The position numbers were made by a program, and so were the translations under genes. 64,000 bases of DNA. Origin: an uncultured Bacteroidales bacterium. GTDB taxonomy: Bacteria; Bacteroidota; Bacteroidia; Bacteroidales; Bacteroidaceae. A model generated the notes under the pieces. The model was not told where the DNA came from and did not search any database. It saw only the letters and a program-made list of their open reading frames with translations. The stretch spans positions 124,001 to 188,000 of the forward strand of contig CACYQI010000002.1 of the NCBI GenBank assembly GCA_902776455.1. The letters are read 5' to 3'. Every line of letters starts with the position of its first letter. Position 1 is the stretch's first letter. Positions 9,240-17,256 of the stretch are shown here, one piece after another.

Positions 9240-9818
9240 CTAAAGGGTTTTGTATTCTTCGCTGGTTGTGACTGTCTGCGTGTTCTTTGGGTCGCTGTCG
9301 GCCTCGCGGAACCAGTCGCTGTACTCGATGTAGTGGCGGGCGTATGTCTTGTTGAGGGCTTGTGCCTGTTCGGGGTCAACCTTCTTGATGAACTTGGCAG
9401 GCACGCCGCCCCACAGTTCGCCGTCGCCGATTTGTGTGTTGCTGAGCACGAGCGCTCCCGCTGCTACGATAGCGCCTTTGCCTACCACGGCATGGTCGAG
9501 CACGGTGGCGCCCATGCCGACGAGTGCGCCGTCCCGGACTTCGCAGCCATGCAGGGTGACGCAATGGCCGATGGTCACGTCGTCGCCCAGAATGCAAGGC
9601 GCTTTGCCGTTGAGCGTATGGATGCAGGAGTTGTCCTGTACGTTTGTGCGGTTGCCTATCTTGACGAAATGCACGTCGCCGCGAATGACGGCGTTGAACC
9701 AAACGGTGCAGTCGTCGCCCATCTCTACGTCGCCCACTATCACTGCACCTTCGCTGAAGTAGCAATGCTTGCCGAAGCGGGGAGCGGGCATCCCCTTGAG
9801 AGTCTTGATGATTGCCAT
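9240..9818 (-). CDS. Gamma-class carbonic anhydrase-like hexapeptide protein
   Basis: A 192-residue left-handed beta-helix protein of the YrdA/CaiE/gamma-carbonic anhydrase family. The three metal-binding histidines are in place: one in SCIHTLN and two in IGHCVTLHGC. Hexapeptide turns run from about residue 20 to 150 and a C-terminal helix follows. I chose the ATG giving MAIIKTLKGM because a GGAGGAGG ribosome-binding sequence precedes it; a longer frame starting at 9866 adds 16 residues coded by a repeat element. Cytoplasmic; either CO2 hydration or an acyl-CoA-related role is possible, since family members differ in activity. Confidence 0.88.
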   Translation of the reverse strand: MAIIKTLKGMPAPRFGKHCYFSEGAVIVGDVEMGDDCTVWFNAVIRGDVHFVKIGNRTNVQDNSCIHTLNGKAPCILGDDVTIGHCVTLHGCEVRDGALVGMGATVLDHAVVGKGAIVAAGALVLSNTQIGDGELWGGVPAKFIKKVDPEQAQALNKTYARHYIEYSDWFREADSDPKNTQTVTTSEEYKTL

Positions 9819-9859
9819 GTGGCCTCCTCCAAACCTCCCCCTAAAGGGAGAGGCTTTTG

Positions 9860-10020
9860 TTATCAATTATTAATTATCAATTATCAATTCTTTTTCTTTT
9901 TCCTTCCTCCCTTCCCTTTAGGGGAGGGTTGGGGAGAGGCTTCTCCCTTCCCTTTAGGGGAGGGCTGGGGAGAGGCTTCTCCCTTCCCTTTAGGGGAGGG
10001 TTGGGGAGAGGCTTCTCCTT
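9860..10020. repeat. AT-rich heptamers followed by three 36-bp tandem copies of the palindromic element
   Basis: Positions 9860-9893 are short ATTATCA-type repeats. From about 9909 three nearly identical 36-nt units follow, each with CTTTAGGGGAGGGTTGGGG; 36 nt keeps reading frame, and the last copy codes the C-terminus of the aminopeptidase on the minus strand. Confidence 0.85.
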
Positions 10021-11927
10021 TCCTCTTCCGTCAGGTAGGGCGATAGCTCTTCATATACCTTCTTATGATATGCTTCGAGGTACGCCACTTCTTCCGGCGT
10101 CATCATGTCCCAGAGGACGGGTGTGAGGTCGATGGGACAAAGCGTGAGCGGTTCGAGACGCAGGAAGCGGCCGAACTCCGTTTCGCCGTCCTCGACGATG
10201 AGCATCGTGTTCTCGATGCGCACGCCATGCTTGCCTTGTCGGTAGATTCCGGGTTCGTTGGTGACGGTCATGCCTGCATGCAGCGGGGCAGGCTTCCATG
10301 TGTGACGTATCTGATGAGGCCCCTCGTGGACACAGAGATACGAGCCGACGCCGTGACCGGTGCCGTGTCCGTAGTTGATGCCGTGCTGCCACATGGCATA
10401 TCGGGCCAAGGCGTCAATCTGTGTGCCGCTGATGCCGTCGGGGAAACGTGTGAGTGCCAAGCGGATGTGTCCCTTGAGGACGAGCGTGTAGTCGAGCCGT
10501 TCTTCGTCCGTCAAAGGGCCGAGCGCGATGGTTCGCGTAATGTCGGTCGTGCCGTCCTGATACTGAGCGCCGCTGTCGAGCAGCAGCAGTCCTTTGGGTT
10601 CGAGCACGGCATCCGTCTCGGGCGTTGCTTCGTAGTGGACGATGGCGCCATGCGGTCCGTAGGCGGCAATCGTGTCGAAGGAGAGTCCTCTGTACAAGTC
10701 TTGTTCCGCCCTCAGCGACGTCAACTTCCTGTCGATGCTGATTTCCGTCTGCCCTCCGGCTTCCACGGCAGGCTTCAGCCAATGCAGGAACTTCACCATC
10801 GCCACGCCGTCGCGCACCATCGCCCTGCGGAAACCGGCTATCTCGGCAGCATTCTTGACCGACTTCAAAGACCCTACCAAACCTCCCCTTAAAGGGGAGG
10901 CTTTCTGAGCCTTGTCCTCTCCCTTTAAGGGAGAGATAGAGAGGGTCTGGAATTCTCCGTATGGTTTTACCCTTACACCTATTTTATTTAGGTAGTTCTT
11001 AACGCTGTCGTCGAGCTTTTCGCTGTCGATGAAGAGCGTCACGTCGTTCTGTGTGAGCAGGACATAGCTGACGAAGACGGGGTTGCAATGTACGTCGGAG
11101 CCGCGAAGGTTGAGGAGCCAGGCGATCTCGTCCAGTTGGGAGATGAGGATGCCCTCTGCCTTTTGCTCACGAAGCGCCTGCCGTACGCGTTCTATCTTGC
11201 TTTGGGCCGACTCTCCGGCGAACTCCAAAGGCTGAATCTCCACCTTGTTCATGGGGATGGGCGGACGGTCTGTCCAAAGCTCTTCGGCAGGGTCGAGGTC
11301 CGTGCGAAGCTTGATGCCGGCCTTGTCCAAAGCAGACCTCAGCTCCTCAATCTCAGATGGAGTGAAGACAGAGCCGTCGATACCGACCGTCTGCTCATTG
11401 ACCATTGACCGTTGACCATTGACCATTGCTTCGCCCGGCTCATTGAGCGTTGAACGTTGTTCATTGACCATTGACCATTGACCATTGACCATTGCTTCGC
11501 CCGGCTCATTGAGCGTTGAACGTTGTTCATTGACCATTGACCGTTGACCATTGACCATTGCTTCGCCCGGCTCATTATGAATTATGAATTGTGAATTATG
11601 AATTATATTGGTGAGCCACTCTTCGATGGAGGGCGTTTCAGGCAATCCGTCTTTCATTAGGCAGAATGGCGTGCCCTGGAGCTGCTGTTCGGCGGCGATG
11701 AAGTAGCGGCTGTCGGTCCATAGCGCCGCGTCGGAAAGTGTGACGACCGCTGTGCCGGCGCTTCCGTCGAAACCCGAGATCCACTTGCGCGTCTGCCAAT
11801 GTTCGGGCACGTACTCGCCCTGATGCGGGTCGGTGCTGGGGAAGATGAAGGCACACAGCCCGTTCCGCCGCAGGTATTCCCGCAGTTTTTCAACGCGTTC
11901 GTTAATGCTATTTGTAGTGTTACTCAT
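9990..11927 (-). CDS. pepP: Xaa-Pro aminopeptidase (M24B) with repeat-derived inserts
   Basis: A 645-residue cytoplasmic metallopeptidase that removes N-terminal residues preceding proline. The creatinase-type N-domain begins FIFPSTDPHQGEY, and the C-terminal pita-bread domain has all dinuclear-metal ligands: DSGAQYQDGTTDITR, GHGTGHGVG, VTNEPGIY and RIENTM. Three stretches look foreign. Residues about 107-177 contain NEPGEAMVNGQ..MVNEQRSTL units coded by three 66-bp tandem copies (11396-11608). Residues about 327-352 (SISPLKGEDKAQKASPLRGG) come from inverted palindromic elements. The end (RRSLSPTLP) comes from the 36-bp repeats. All keep frame and no catalytic residue is lost. Without the inserts, length would be near the usual ~590-600. 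Confidence 0.92.
   Translation of the reverse strand: MSNTTNSINERVEKLREYLRRNGLCAFIFPSTDPHQGEYVPEHWQTRKWISGFDGSAGTAVVTLSDAALWTDSRYFIAAEQQLQGTPFCLMKDGLPETPSIEEWLTNIIHNSQFIIHNEPGEAMVNGQRSMVNEQRSTLNEPGEAMVNGQWSMVNEQRSTLNEPGEAMVNGQRSMVNEQTVGIDGSVFTPSEIEELRSALDKAGIKLRTDLDPAEELWTDRPPIPMNKVEIQPLEFAGESAQSKIERVRQALREQKAEGILISQLDEIAWLLNLRGSDVHCNPVFVSYVLLTQNDVTLFIDSEKLDDSVKNYLNKIGVRVKPYGEFQTLSISPLKGEDKAQKASPLRGGLVGSLKSVKNAAEIAGFRRAMVRDGVAMVKFLHWLKPAVEAGGQTEISIDRKLTSLRAEQDLYRGLSFDTIAAYGPHGAIVHYEATPETDAVLEPKGLLLLDSGAQYQDGTTDITRTIALGPLTDEERLDYTLVLKGHIRLALTRFPDGISGTQIDALARYAMWQHGINYGHGTGHGVGSYLCVHEGPHQIRHTWKPAPLHAGMTVTNEPGIYRQGKHGVRIENTMLIVEDGETEFGRFLRLEPLTLCPIDLTPVLWDMMTPEEVAYLEAYHKKVYEELSPYLTEEERRSLSPTLP
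11396..11608. repeat. 66-bp tandem repeats of ATTGACC heptamers in pepP
   Basis: Three copies of GCTTCGCCCGGCTCATTGAG at 66-bp spacing (11428, 11494, 11560), separated by ATTGACC heptamers, and then an (AATTATG)n array. The 66-bp period equals 22 codons, so copy-number change by one unit preserves frame. Confidence 0.92.
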
Positions 11928-12012
11928 TTCGTTTTTTCAGTTATCCATGCATAGTTTGCATTAGTTCCCATGTAGTTGGAAAAATACACACATGGTGTTC
12001 TTCCCATTGCTT

Positions 12013-12431
12013 TCAGTTCGTTTGTGTTTGCTCTTGTATAAACTTCACGATGCAGTCAATACATATCGGCTTTCCCGTCACTTCATCAATAAAGACATTA
12101 GCGGGGTGCATGTCTTCGAGTGCCAAGCTCTAGCCCATTTTTCGATGAGTTGTTCTTGCCGCTCATCTATTTCCCAATTTGTTGGGCTTCTTTTGCTGCC
12201 TTCAGCATTGACACCTGCTGTAAGGCTTGTTGTCGCGTAGCTCGCGATGACGGACGCCCCAATGAGAGGCGCACCTGCTGTGCAGAGTCCTGCATGCTCT
12301 GATAGATTGAATCGAGGAAAATCTTCTGTCCCATTTTGTATGTCCTTTATGTAGGTATTGATCTCTTGTATGGTGATGTCGGCAAAGCCCTTTTGGGCAA
12401 TGATTTCGTAGAGATGCTCTAATCTGTCCAT
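12013..12431 (-). pseudogene. Frameshifted remnant of a kinase-like Bacteroidales gene
   Basis: The frame from 12431 codes 117 residues (MDRLEHLYEIIAQKGF...), stopping at 12078. Around 12135 the sequence shifts frame and continues sensibly: LEDMHPANVFIDEVTGKP and then ICIDCIVKFIQEQ, ending at 12013. The second part resembles the catalytic loop and metal-binding aspartate of aminoglycoside-phosphotransferase/HipA-like kinases (D-x-H-x-x-N ... ID). A kinase lobe is missing between the halves, so an internal deletion that broke frame is the simplest reading. The family call is from memory of similar Bacteroidales proteins and is tentative; the frameshift itself is visible. Confidence 0.5.
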
Positions 12432-12535
12432 AGTCTTTCAGCGTCTGATTCTTTTAGCATTAGTAGGCAGCTCAGGTCGCATACGGCCTCGTCATGCGAC
12501 TTCTCTTCCACTCTTTCTGCTATGTCTGTTACCAT
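12419..12535 (-). CDS. Small hypothetical protein, coupled to the following remnant
   Basis: A 38-codon frame, MVTDIAERVEEKSHDEAV to ESDAERLWTD, whose stop overlaps the start of the kinase-like remnant (TGGACAGATTAG region). Overlap in this order is typical of small first genes in Bacteroidales accessory pairs. The acidic, helical composition is compatible with a real protein, but I recognise no family. Confidence 0.4.
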   Translation of the reverse strand: MVTDIAERVEEKSHDEAVCDLSCLLMLKESDAERLWTD

Positions 12536-12554
12536 ATTCTACGTGTTGCTTTCG

Positions 12555-12620
12555 TTGCTCCTACATGTAAGAGCAATTGCTCCTACATGAAGGAGTGATT
12601 GCTCTTACATGTAGGAGCAA
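12555..12620. terminator. 23-bp perfect inverted repeat with inner half-copy
   Basis: Arms 12555-12577 and 12598-12620 are exact reverse complements (TTGCTCCTACATGTAAGAGC...). The 20-nt loop contains a third partial copy, TGCTCCTACATGAAGGAG. It lies just downstream of the 1519-codon gene's stop and upstream of the small frame, so a terminator or attenuator hairpin is plausible; there is no clear U-tract. Confidence 0.5.
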
Positions 12621-12635
12621 AGGATTCTCTTAGGG

Positions 12636-15600
12636 CTATCTTGTGCCGCGGAACGCTTTCTTCTTTCCTTCCGTGATGTAAATGCCTTGCCATTTGCCGT
12701 TTAGCCATTTGCCATTTGCTATCTTGCGGCCGCTCAGGTCATAGACCGCCTCATTATTATCTGTTATGAATTGAGAATCGTGAGCGGTCTCGATGCCGTC
12801 GGGACTCTCGTTGTAGTACGAATCCCCGTAGGGCCAGACGGGCAGATGCCTGTTGTCGGGCACGGGGAAGGGGTCCTCGTCGAGCGTCTGGAACCAGGCC
12901 TGCTTCTCCTCTGTCCTGCCGGCATTGAGGAGACAGCACAGCTGGCCGCTCCCCATCTCGAGGGAGTCGGTGCTGATGGCATCGGCGGGAATGCCTGCGC
13001 TCCAGCCGGGGAGGAAGTAGGTGTCGGAGAGGATGGCGCTACTATTGTTGCGACAGATGAGGTCGCAGCCATCCGTCCTGATGTTCATCGCGCCCGCCAT
13101 GAAGCAATTCGAAATGTATCCGATGCTGGAAGCCCATCCCACGAGGCCTCCGCAGCTGTGTACGTTGTCGCCGCTGATGCTGCCGGCAAAGATGCAGTCC
13201 TGCACCAGAGGGAACTCCGGCCCCTCGTTGAAGAGAGCGGCCAGCCCGCCATGTGTGCCGTCGCCATTGATGGTGGCCACGATGTCGATGTAGCTCTGGC
13301 AGCGAATCAGTTTGCCTCCGGCAAGGTTGGCAGCAAGGCCGGCGAACTTGCCGGAAGTGGTAATCGTGCCGCGCAGGGTTAGGTCGTGAACCGTTCCCGA
13401 CAGTTGTCCGAAGAGTCCGGCAAAGTCCGAAGTCCTGTGAAGGTCGATGGTGACGGTGTGTCCGCCGCCGTCGAAGGTGCCGCCGAACGTCCTGTTGTCG
13501 CCAATCATCGTGGTGGGATAGCCGGTGAAGTCGATGTCGTCGGTCAGCACGCCGCAGATGTCGGTCTGTCCGTCCTCTATCATCTTGGCAAACATGTTGA
13601 GCATGTTGGCCGATGCTATGACGTAGTAGCCGCGTTCATCGCGTGGGAAGTTGTCCGCGTCGAAGTATCCGCAGACCACGCAGATGCCGTCCTGGAAGCG
13701 ATGTTCGTCCTGATGGTTTTGCGAAGCGTCGTTGGTGAACAGGCCGTAAGTCGTGTAGGGCGTGCCGTCGCAATACAGGTGGGAGGAGCTATAGACGATG
13801 CTGTGGGAAGCATCCGGCAGGGGCGTCGGGTCTGTGCCGAGCGTCTGTCGCCACGGAGTGCTGCCCGGCATTCGGCCTTCGAGCAGGAAGCAGGCATCGC
13901 CGCTGCTCAGCTGATTTTCTGTCAGTTCAGTCATCTCGCCGCAATCATTCGCAGCACCCCAGTCGTTCAGGTAGTAGTTGCCGGAGGAAACGACGTTCTG
14001 GCTGTTGCGCGACAGCAGGTCGCTACCGTTTGTGCCTACCGTGAAACGGCTCGTGATGAGGCATCGGGAGATGTTCGTCGTGCCGTCGGCCCAGCCCGAA
14101 ACGCCTCCGCAGCAGTCCGTCCGGAAGCCCGTCATGCTGCCGCTGATGAGGCAGTCGCGGATGATGGTTCCTGCATGCGAGACGCCGACGATGCCGCCAT
14201 GTGTGCCGTCGCCCCGCACCGAACTGATGATGTCCACACGGCTCTGGCAACGCTCTATCGTGGCATTCTCCGTGTCGGCCGCTATGCCGGCGGCGAACTT
14301 GGAAGAGGTGGTGATGCTACCCGTCGTGGTGAGGTCGTGCACGTAGCCAGCGAGGAAGCAGAACAGTCCGGCATGGTCAGCATCGCGATGCAAGGCGAGA
14401 GTCACGGTGTGGCCTGCCCCGTCGAACTCGCCCTTGTACTGGCTGCTCGTCCCAATCATGGTGCCCGGGTAGTCGGTGAAGTCGATGTCGGCCTTCAGCA
14501 CGGCGCAAAGCGAGGTGCTCCCCGCGTTGACGCGGGCTGCGAAGTTCGCCAGGTCGGCCGCTGAAGCTATCTCCACCAACTCCTCCTCCTCTTCGTCGTG
14601 ATGCTTGTCCGACATCATGTCGAGCCACGGGATGCGGTTCTCGACGTATTCCTTCATCCAGCCCACTTCGACCTCATACGAGCCGCCGGCCCTCGGATTG
14701 ACCTGTACTGTCTGGTCCAGAATGGGCCATCGCATGAAGTTGAGGCGTTGCGACTGCATCAGCTCTGCGGCCGTGGAGTCGATGTAAGCGTTGAGACTCT
14801 CTGCCGTGATGCCCCTTTCGGCTCGTGCCGCGTTCCACATGGCCGCCATCGAGTCGCGAAGAACCTCGTCGGAGAACAGGCGTTTGAGCAATGTCCTTGC
14901 GTTGCCGGCACCGCCACGGGCAAGGGAGAGGTAGTCGCCCTGCTGGTTGGTGGGGAAATTGCGGTAGTCGTTGTCGAAGGCATTATCGAAGTCCCAGACC
15001 GGACCGACGTGGAACTTCTCGTCGTTCCTCTCTTTCGTGATGAAGCAACTCCAGAAGGCATCGGGATTGCCGGCCAGCTCTTCGATGAGGAAGTACTGCA
15101 GGAGGCTCCTTTCGTCGAGTCGCGAACGGAAGCCCAGCTCAGGGTCGTCGAAGTTGGGAGCAAGGATGGTGGCTTCCATGCTGTTGAACTCGTCTTTGAT
15201 GTACTGCGACTGCTCGGTCGTGATGTCGTCTTCGTCGGGACTCTTGATGGTGACAGGATTGCCTGCCTTGCTTGTGAACCACGAGACCTCCCCGCTGGCG
15301 TAGCCGTCGAGTTCGAGCAGGTAGCCGCCCGTCAGCGAGTCGCCCTCGACGTCCCACGGCTCCATCTCTGTGATGTTCACGCGGTTCTTATCGACCGTCA
15401 GCTGGTCGGTGAGTTGGTAGCAGCCACGGTATTCGCCGTTGACGATGACGTCCACCGGCTTGCTCCACGGCACATAGTCCTGGCCCATGCGACGTGCTAT
15501 CTCGAAGGCTACAAGGTTGCGCATCAGCGTCTTGTCGTCGTAGTTGTTGATGAGTGTCCACTTCTTTGCCTTCGCTTTGGAGCGCATGTCGGAGTTCTTG

Positions 15601-17195
15601 AAGATGCGGTGCGACTCGTTGAACTTGATGCGGTAGGGCTTCTTGGGATGTTGCATCGAAGCATTGCCGCGCAGTCGCGACGTGCCGCTCTCTTCCTGAA
15701 TCATCGTGCCGTCGGCATAGATGAAGGTGAAGCACGAAGCGATTTCGTTCACCTTGTCGTAAGGCTCCACGTTGTCGGCTGTATGGAAGGAGACGGTCGG
15801 CAGGTTGGTCAGCTGGTAGAAGCGTGTGTCGTCGCCCTCTCCGGCATGGCCGTAGAACTCGACCTCCGCCACGTTGCAGCGCGCATCGGCAGGACCGACG
15901 TAGCGCACATAGCGGAAGCCGCGCGACACCTGCACGTCGGCATAGCTCATCTCGCCTATCGTTCCTTCCTTATCTATTAAGTAAAGGGGGACGGCATCCA
16001 TGAAGTCGGGACTGTTGGCACCTTCGAAGAGAGCCAGCAGCATACGCTTCGGGCCGAGACCATCGTTGCGGGGCGACCAGCCGACACGTGTGATGACATG
16101 CGCTTCGCCAAGGTCGAGGCCGACCCACGTCCTGCTGCGTTCGAAGGAAGCGAAGTAGGTGGAGAGGTCGCCGTCGAAGGCATTGGCGGCAGTATTCACG
16201 GTCGTACTGGCTTGTCCGTTAGCGTAATCGACGCTCAGCTCCGTGCCGATGACCGTGCCGGAAAGCAGTTCGTCCTGAGCTTTGCCGTTCAGGGAGAAAC
16301 TCGAAGCCAGCAAGAGCAGCACTAAGGGCAAGGTAGCATTCGTAGGCTTCTTTGCCTGCTTCAAGCCGCAAAAAGGACAGAAGTGGGCGCCGGCGGGCAA
16401 GGGAGAACCGCATTCGGGGCAGTTCTCCTCTTTGCGGCCTGGCTTGTGGTCGTGTACCATCTGAGCGCTGACGATACCCGTCGGCACGGCCATGATGGTG
16501 TAGCCCATGAGCATGACTATCGCAGAGAGCACCCGGCCCATGAACGTGGCAGGCGCTATGTCGCCATAGCCCACGGTAGTCATCGTCACGACTGCCCAGT
16601 AGATGCTCGTAGGAATGTCGGTAAACGGCGTACCGGGAATGCTGCCTTCCACGATATACATGAGTGTGCCCATGCTGATGACCAGTATGACCATGAAGAG
16701 AAAGAAGACGCCTATCTTCGGTGCGCTGATGATGATGGAGCGCATCAGCAGGTCGCCTTCTTGCAGGAAGCTGAAGAGCTTGAACACCCGAAAGACGCGA
16801 ATCAGGCGGAATGTACGTATGACCATGAGGTAACGCACAGGGCCGAAGAGCCATCCGATGTAGAGCGGCAGCGTGCTCAGCAGGTCGATGATGCCAAAGA
16901 AGCTCAGAGCATACTCTCGCGGCTTGTCCGAACAATAGAGACGGCACAGGTACTCCAAGGTGAAGAAGAACGTGAAGACGTACTCCAGCACGGTAAAAAC
17001 AAGCTTTGCCGTCGGCGGTATGGCCTGCAAGCTCTCTATCACGACAAGCAGAATGCTTGCCACGATGCTGACGAGCAGCGCGACGTCGAAAGCCTTTCCC
17101 AAAGGGGTGTCGCTCTGGAAGATGATGATGCGAAGCTTCTCTCGCATTGCGTCATTGCTCATGGCTTTCTGCCACAGACGTCGAAGGGTGTTCAT
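12636..17195 (-). CDS. In-frame fusion: voltage-gated-type K+ channel + zinc ribbon + discoidin/CotH/GLUG secreted protein
   Basis: A single 1519-codon frame. Residues 1-255 are a six-helix channel with S4 arginines (VIRTFRLIRVFRVFK) and the potassium filter TVGYGDIAP. Residues about 259-277 are a CxxC..CxxC zinc ribbon (NCPECGSPLP, HFCPFCG). Immediately after comes KQAKKPTNATLPLVLLLLAS and a cleavage-like GKAQ, which looks like a signal peptide. The rest is a secreted architecture: F5/8C-like domain (about 320-450), CotH fold (about 470-860; GPVWDFDNAFDND), two GLUG-like beta-rich modules (about 890-1480) and a tail. TTG at 16364 could restart translation as a separate secreted protein. Either the genes fused by loss of a stop and an ATG, or both products arise. 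C-terminal GKWLNGKWQG comes from a 7-nt repeat. Confidence 0.8.
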   Translation of the reverse strand: MNTLRRLWQKAMSNDAMREKLRIIIFQSDTPLGKAFDVALLVSIVASILLVVIESLQAIPPTAKLVFTVLEYVFTFFFTLEYLCRLYCSDKPREYALSFFGIIDLLSTLPLYIGWLFGPVRYLMVIRTFRLIRVFRVFKLFSFLQEGDLLMRSIIISAPKIGVFFLFMVILVISMGTLMYIVEGSIPGTPFTDIPTSIYWAVVTMTTVGYGDIAPATFMGRVLSAIVMLMGYTIMAVPTGIVSAQMVHDHKPGRKEENCPECGSPLPAGAHFCPFCGLKQAKKPTNATLPLVLLLLASSFSLNGKAQDELLSGTVIGTELSVDYANGQASTTVNTAANAFDGDLSTYFASFERSRTWVGLDLGEAHVITRVGWSPRNDGLGPKRMLLALFEGANSPDFMDAVPLYLIDKEGTIGEMSYADVQVSRGFRYVRYVGPADARCNVAEVEFYGHAGEGDDTRFYQLTNLPTVSFHTADNVEPYDKVNEIASCFTFIYADGTMIQEESGTSRLRGNASMQHPKKPYRIKFNESHRIFKNSDMRSKAKAKKWTLINNYDDKTLMRNLVAFEIARRMGQDYVPWSKPVDVIVNGEYRGCYQLTDQLTVDKNRVNITEMEPWDVEGDSLTGGYLLELDGYASGEVSWFTSKAGNPVTIKSPDEDDITTEQSQYIKDEFNSMEATILAPNFDDPELGFRSRLDERSLLQYFLIEELAGNPDAFWSCFITKERNDEKFHVGPVWDFDNAFDNDYRNFPTNQQGDYLSLARGGAGNARTLLKRLFSDEVLRDSMAAMWNAARAERGITAESLNAYIDSTAAELMQSQRLNFMRWPILDQTVQVNPRAGGSYEVEVGWMKEYVENRIPWLDMMSDKHHDEEEEELVEIASAADLANFAARVNAGSTSLCAVLKADIDFTDYPGTMIGTSSQYKGEFDGAGHTVTLALHRDADHAGLFCFLAGYVHDLTTTGSITTSSKFAAGIAADTENATIERCQSRVDIISSVRGDGTHGGIVGVSHAGTIIRDCLISGSMTGFRTDCCGGVSGWADGTTNISRCLITSRFTVGTNGSDLLSRNSQNVVSSGNYYLNDWGAANDCGEMTELTENQLSSGDACFLLEGRMPGSTPWRQTLGTDPTPLPDASHSIVYSSSHLYCDGTPYTTYGLFTNDASQNHQDEHRFQDGICVVCGYFDADNFPRDERGYYVIASANMLNMFAKMIEDGQTDICGVLTDDIDFTGYPTTMIGDNRTFGGTFDGGGHTVTIDLHRTSDFAGLFGQLSGTVHDLTLRGTITTSGKFAGLAANLAGGKLIRCQSYIDIVATINGDGTHGGLAALFNEGPEFPLVQDCIFAGSISGDNVHSCGGLVGWASSIGYISNCFMAGAMNIRTDGCDLICRNNSSAILSDTYFLPGWSAGIPADAISTDSLEMGSGQLCCLLNAGRTEEKQAWFQTLDEDPFPVPDNRHLPVWPYGDSYYNESPDGIETAHDSQFITDNNEAVYDLSGRKIANGKWLNGKWQGIYITEGKKKAFRGTR

Positions 17196-17202
17196 GCTGT
17201 TT

Positions 17203-17256
17203 CGGAGTAATCAGAGTTATCGGAGCATTCGGAGTGTTCGGAGAATTCAGAGTCTT
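17203..17256. repeat. 9-nt tandem array (CGGAGnnTT)
   Basis: Six degenerate 9-nt units (CGGAGTAAT, CAGAGTTAT, CGGAGCATT and so on) fill the gap between nagA and the channel/CotH gene and run into the nagA stop codon. Confidence 0.75.

Noticed and set aside
11396-11608. CRISPR-like array in pepP
   Set aside because: Units are tandem without unique spacers, lie inside a coding frame, and no cas gene is nearby.
14598-15980. 460-codon frame antisense to the channel/CotH gene
   Set aside because: Shadow of the CotH coding strand, no recognisable domain.
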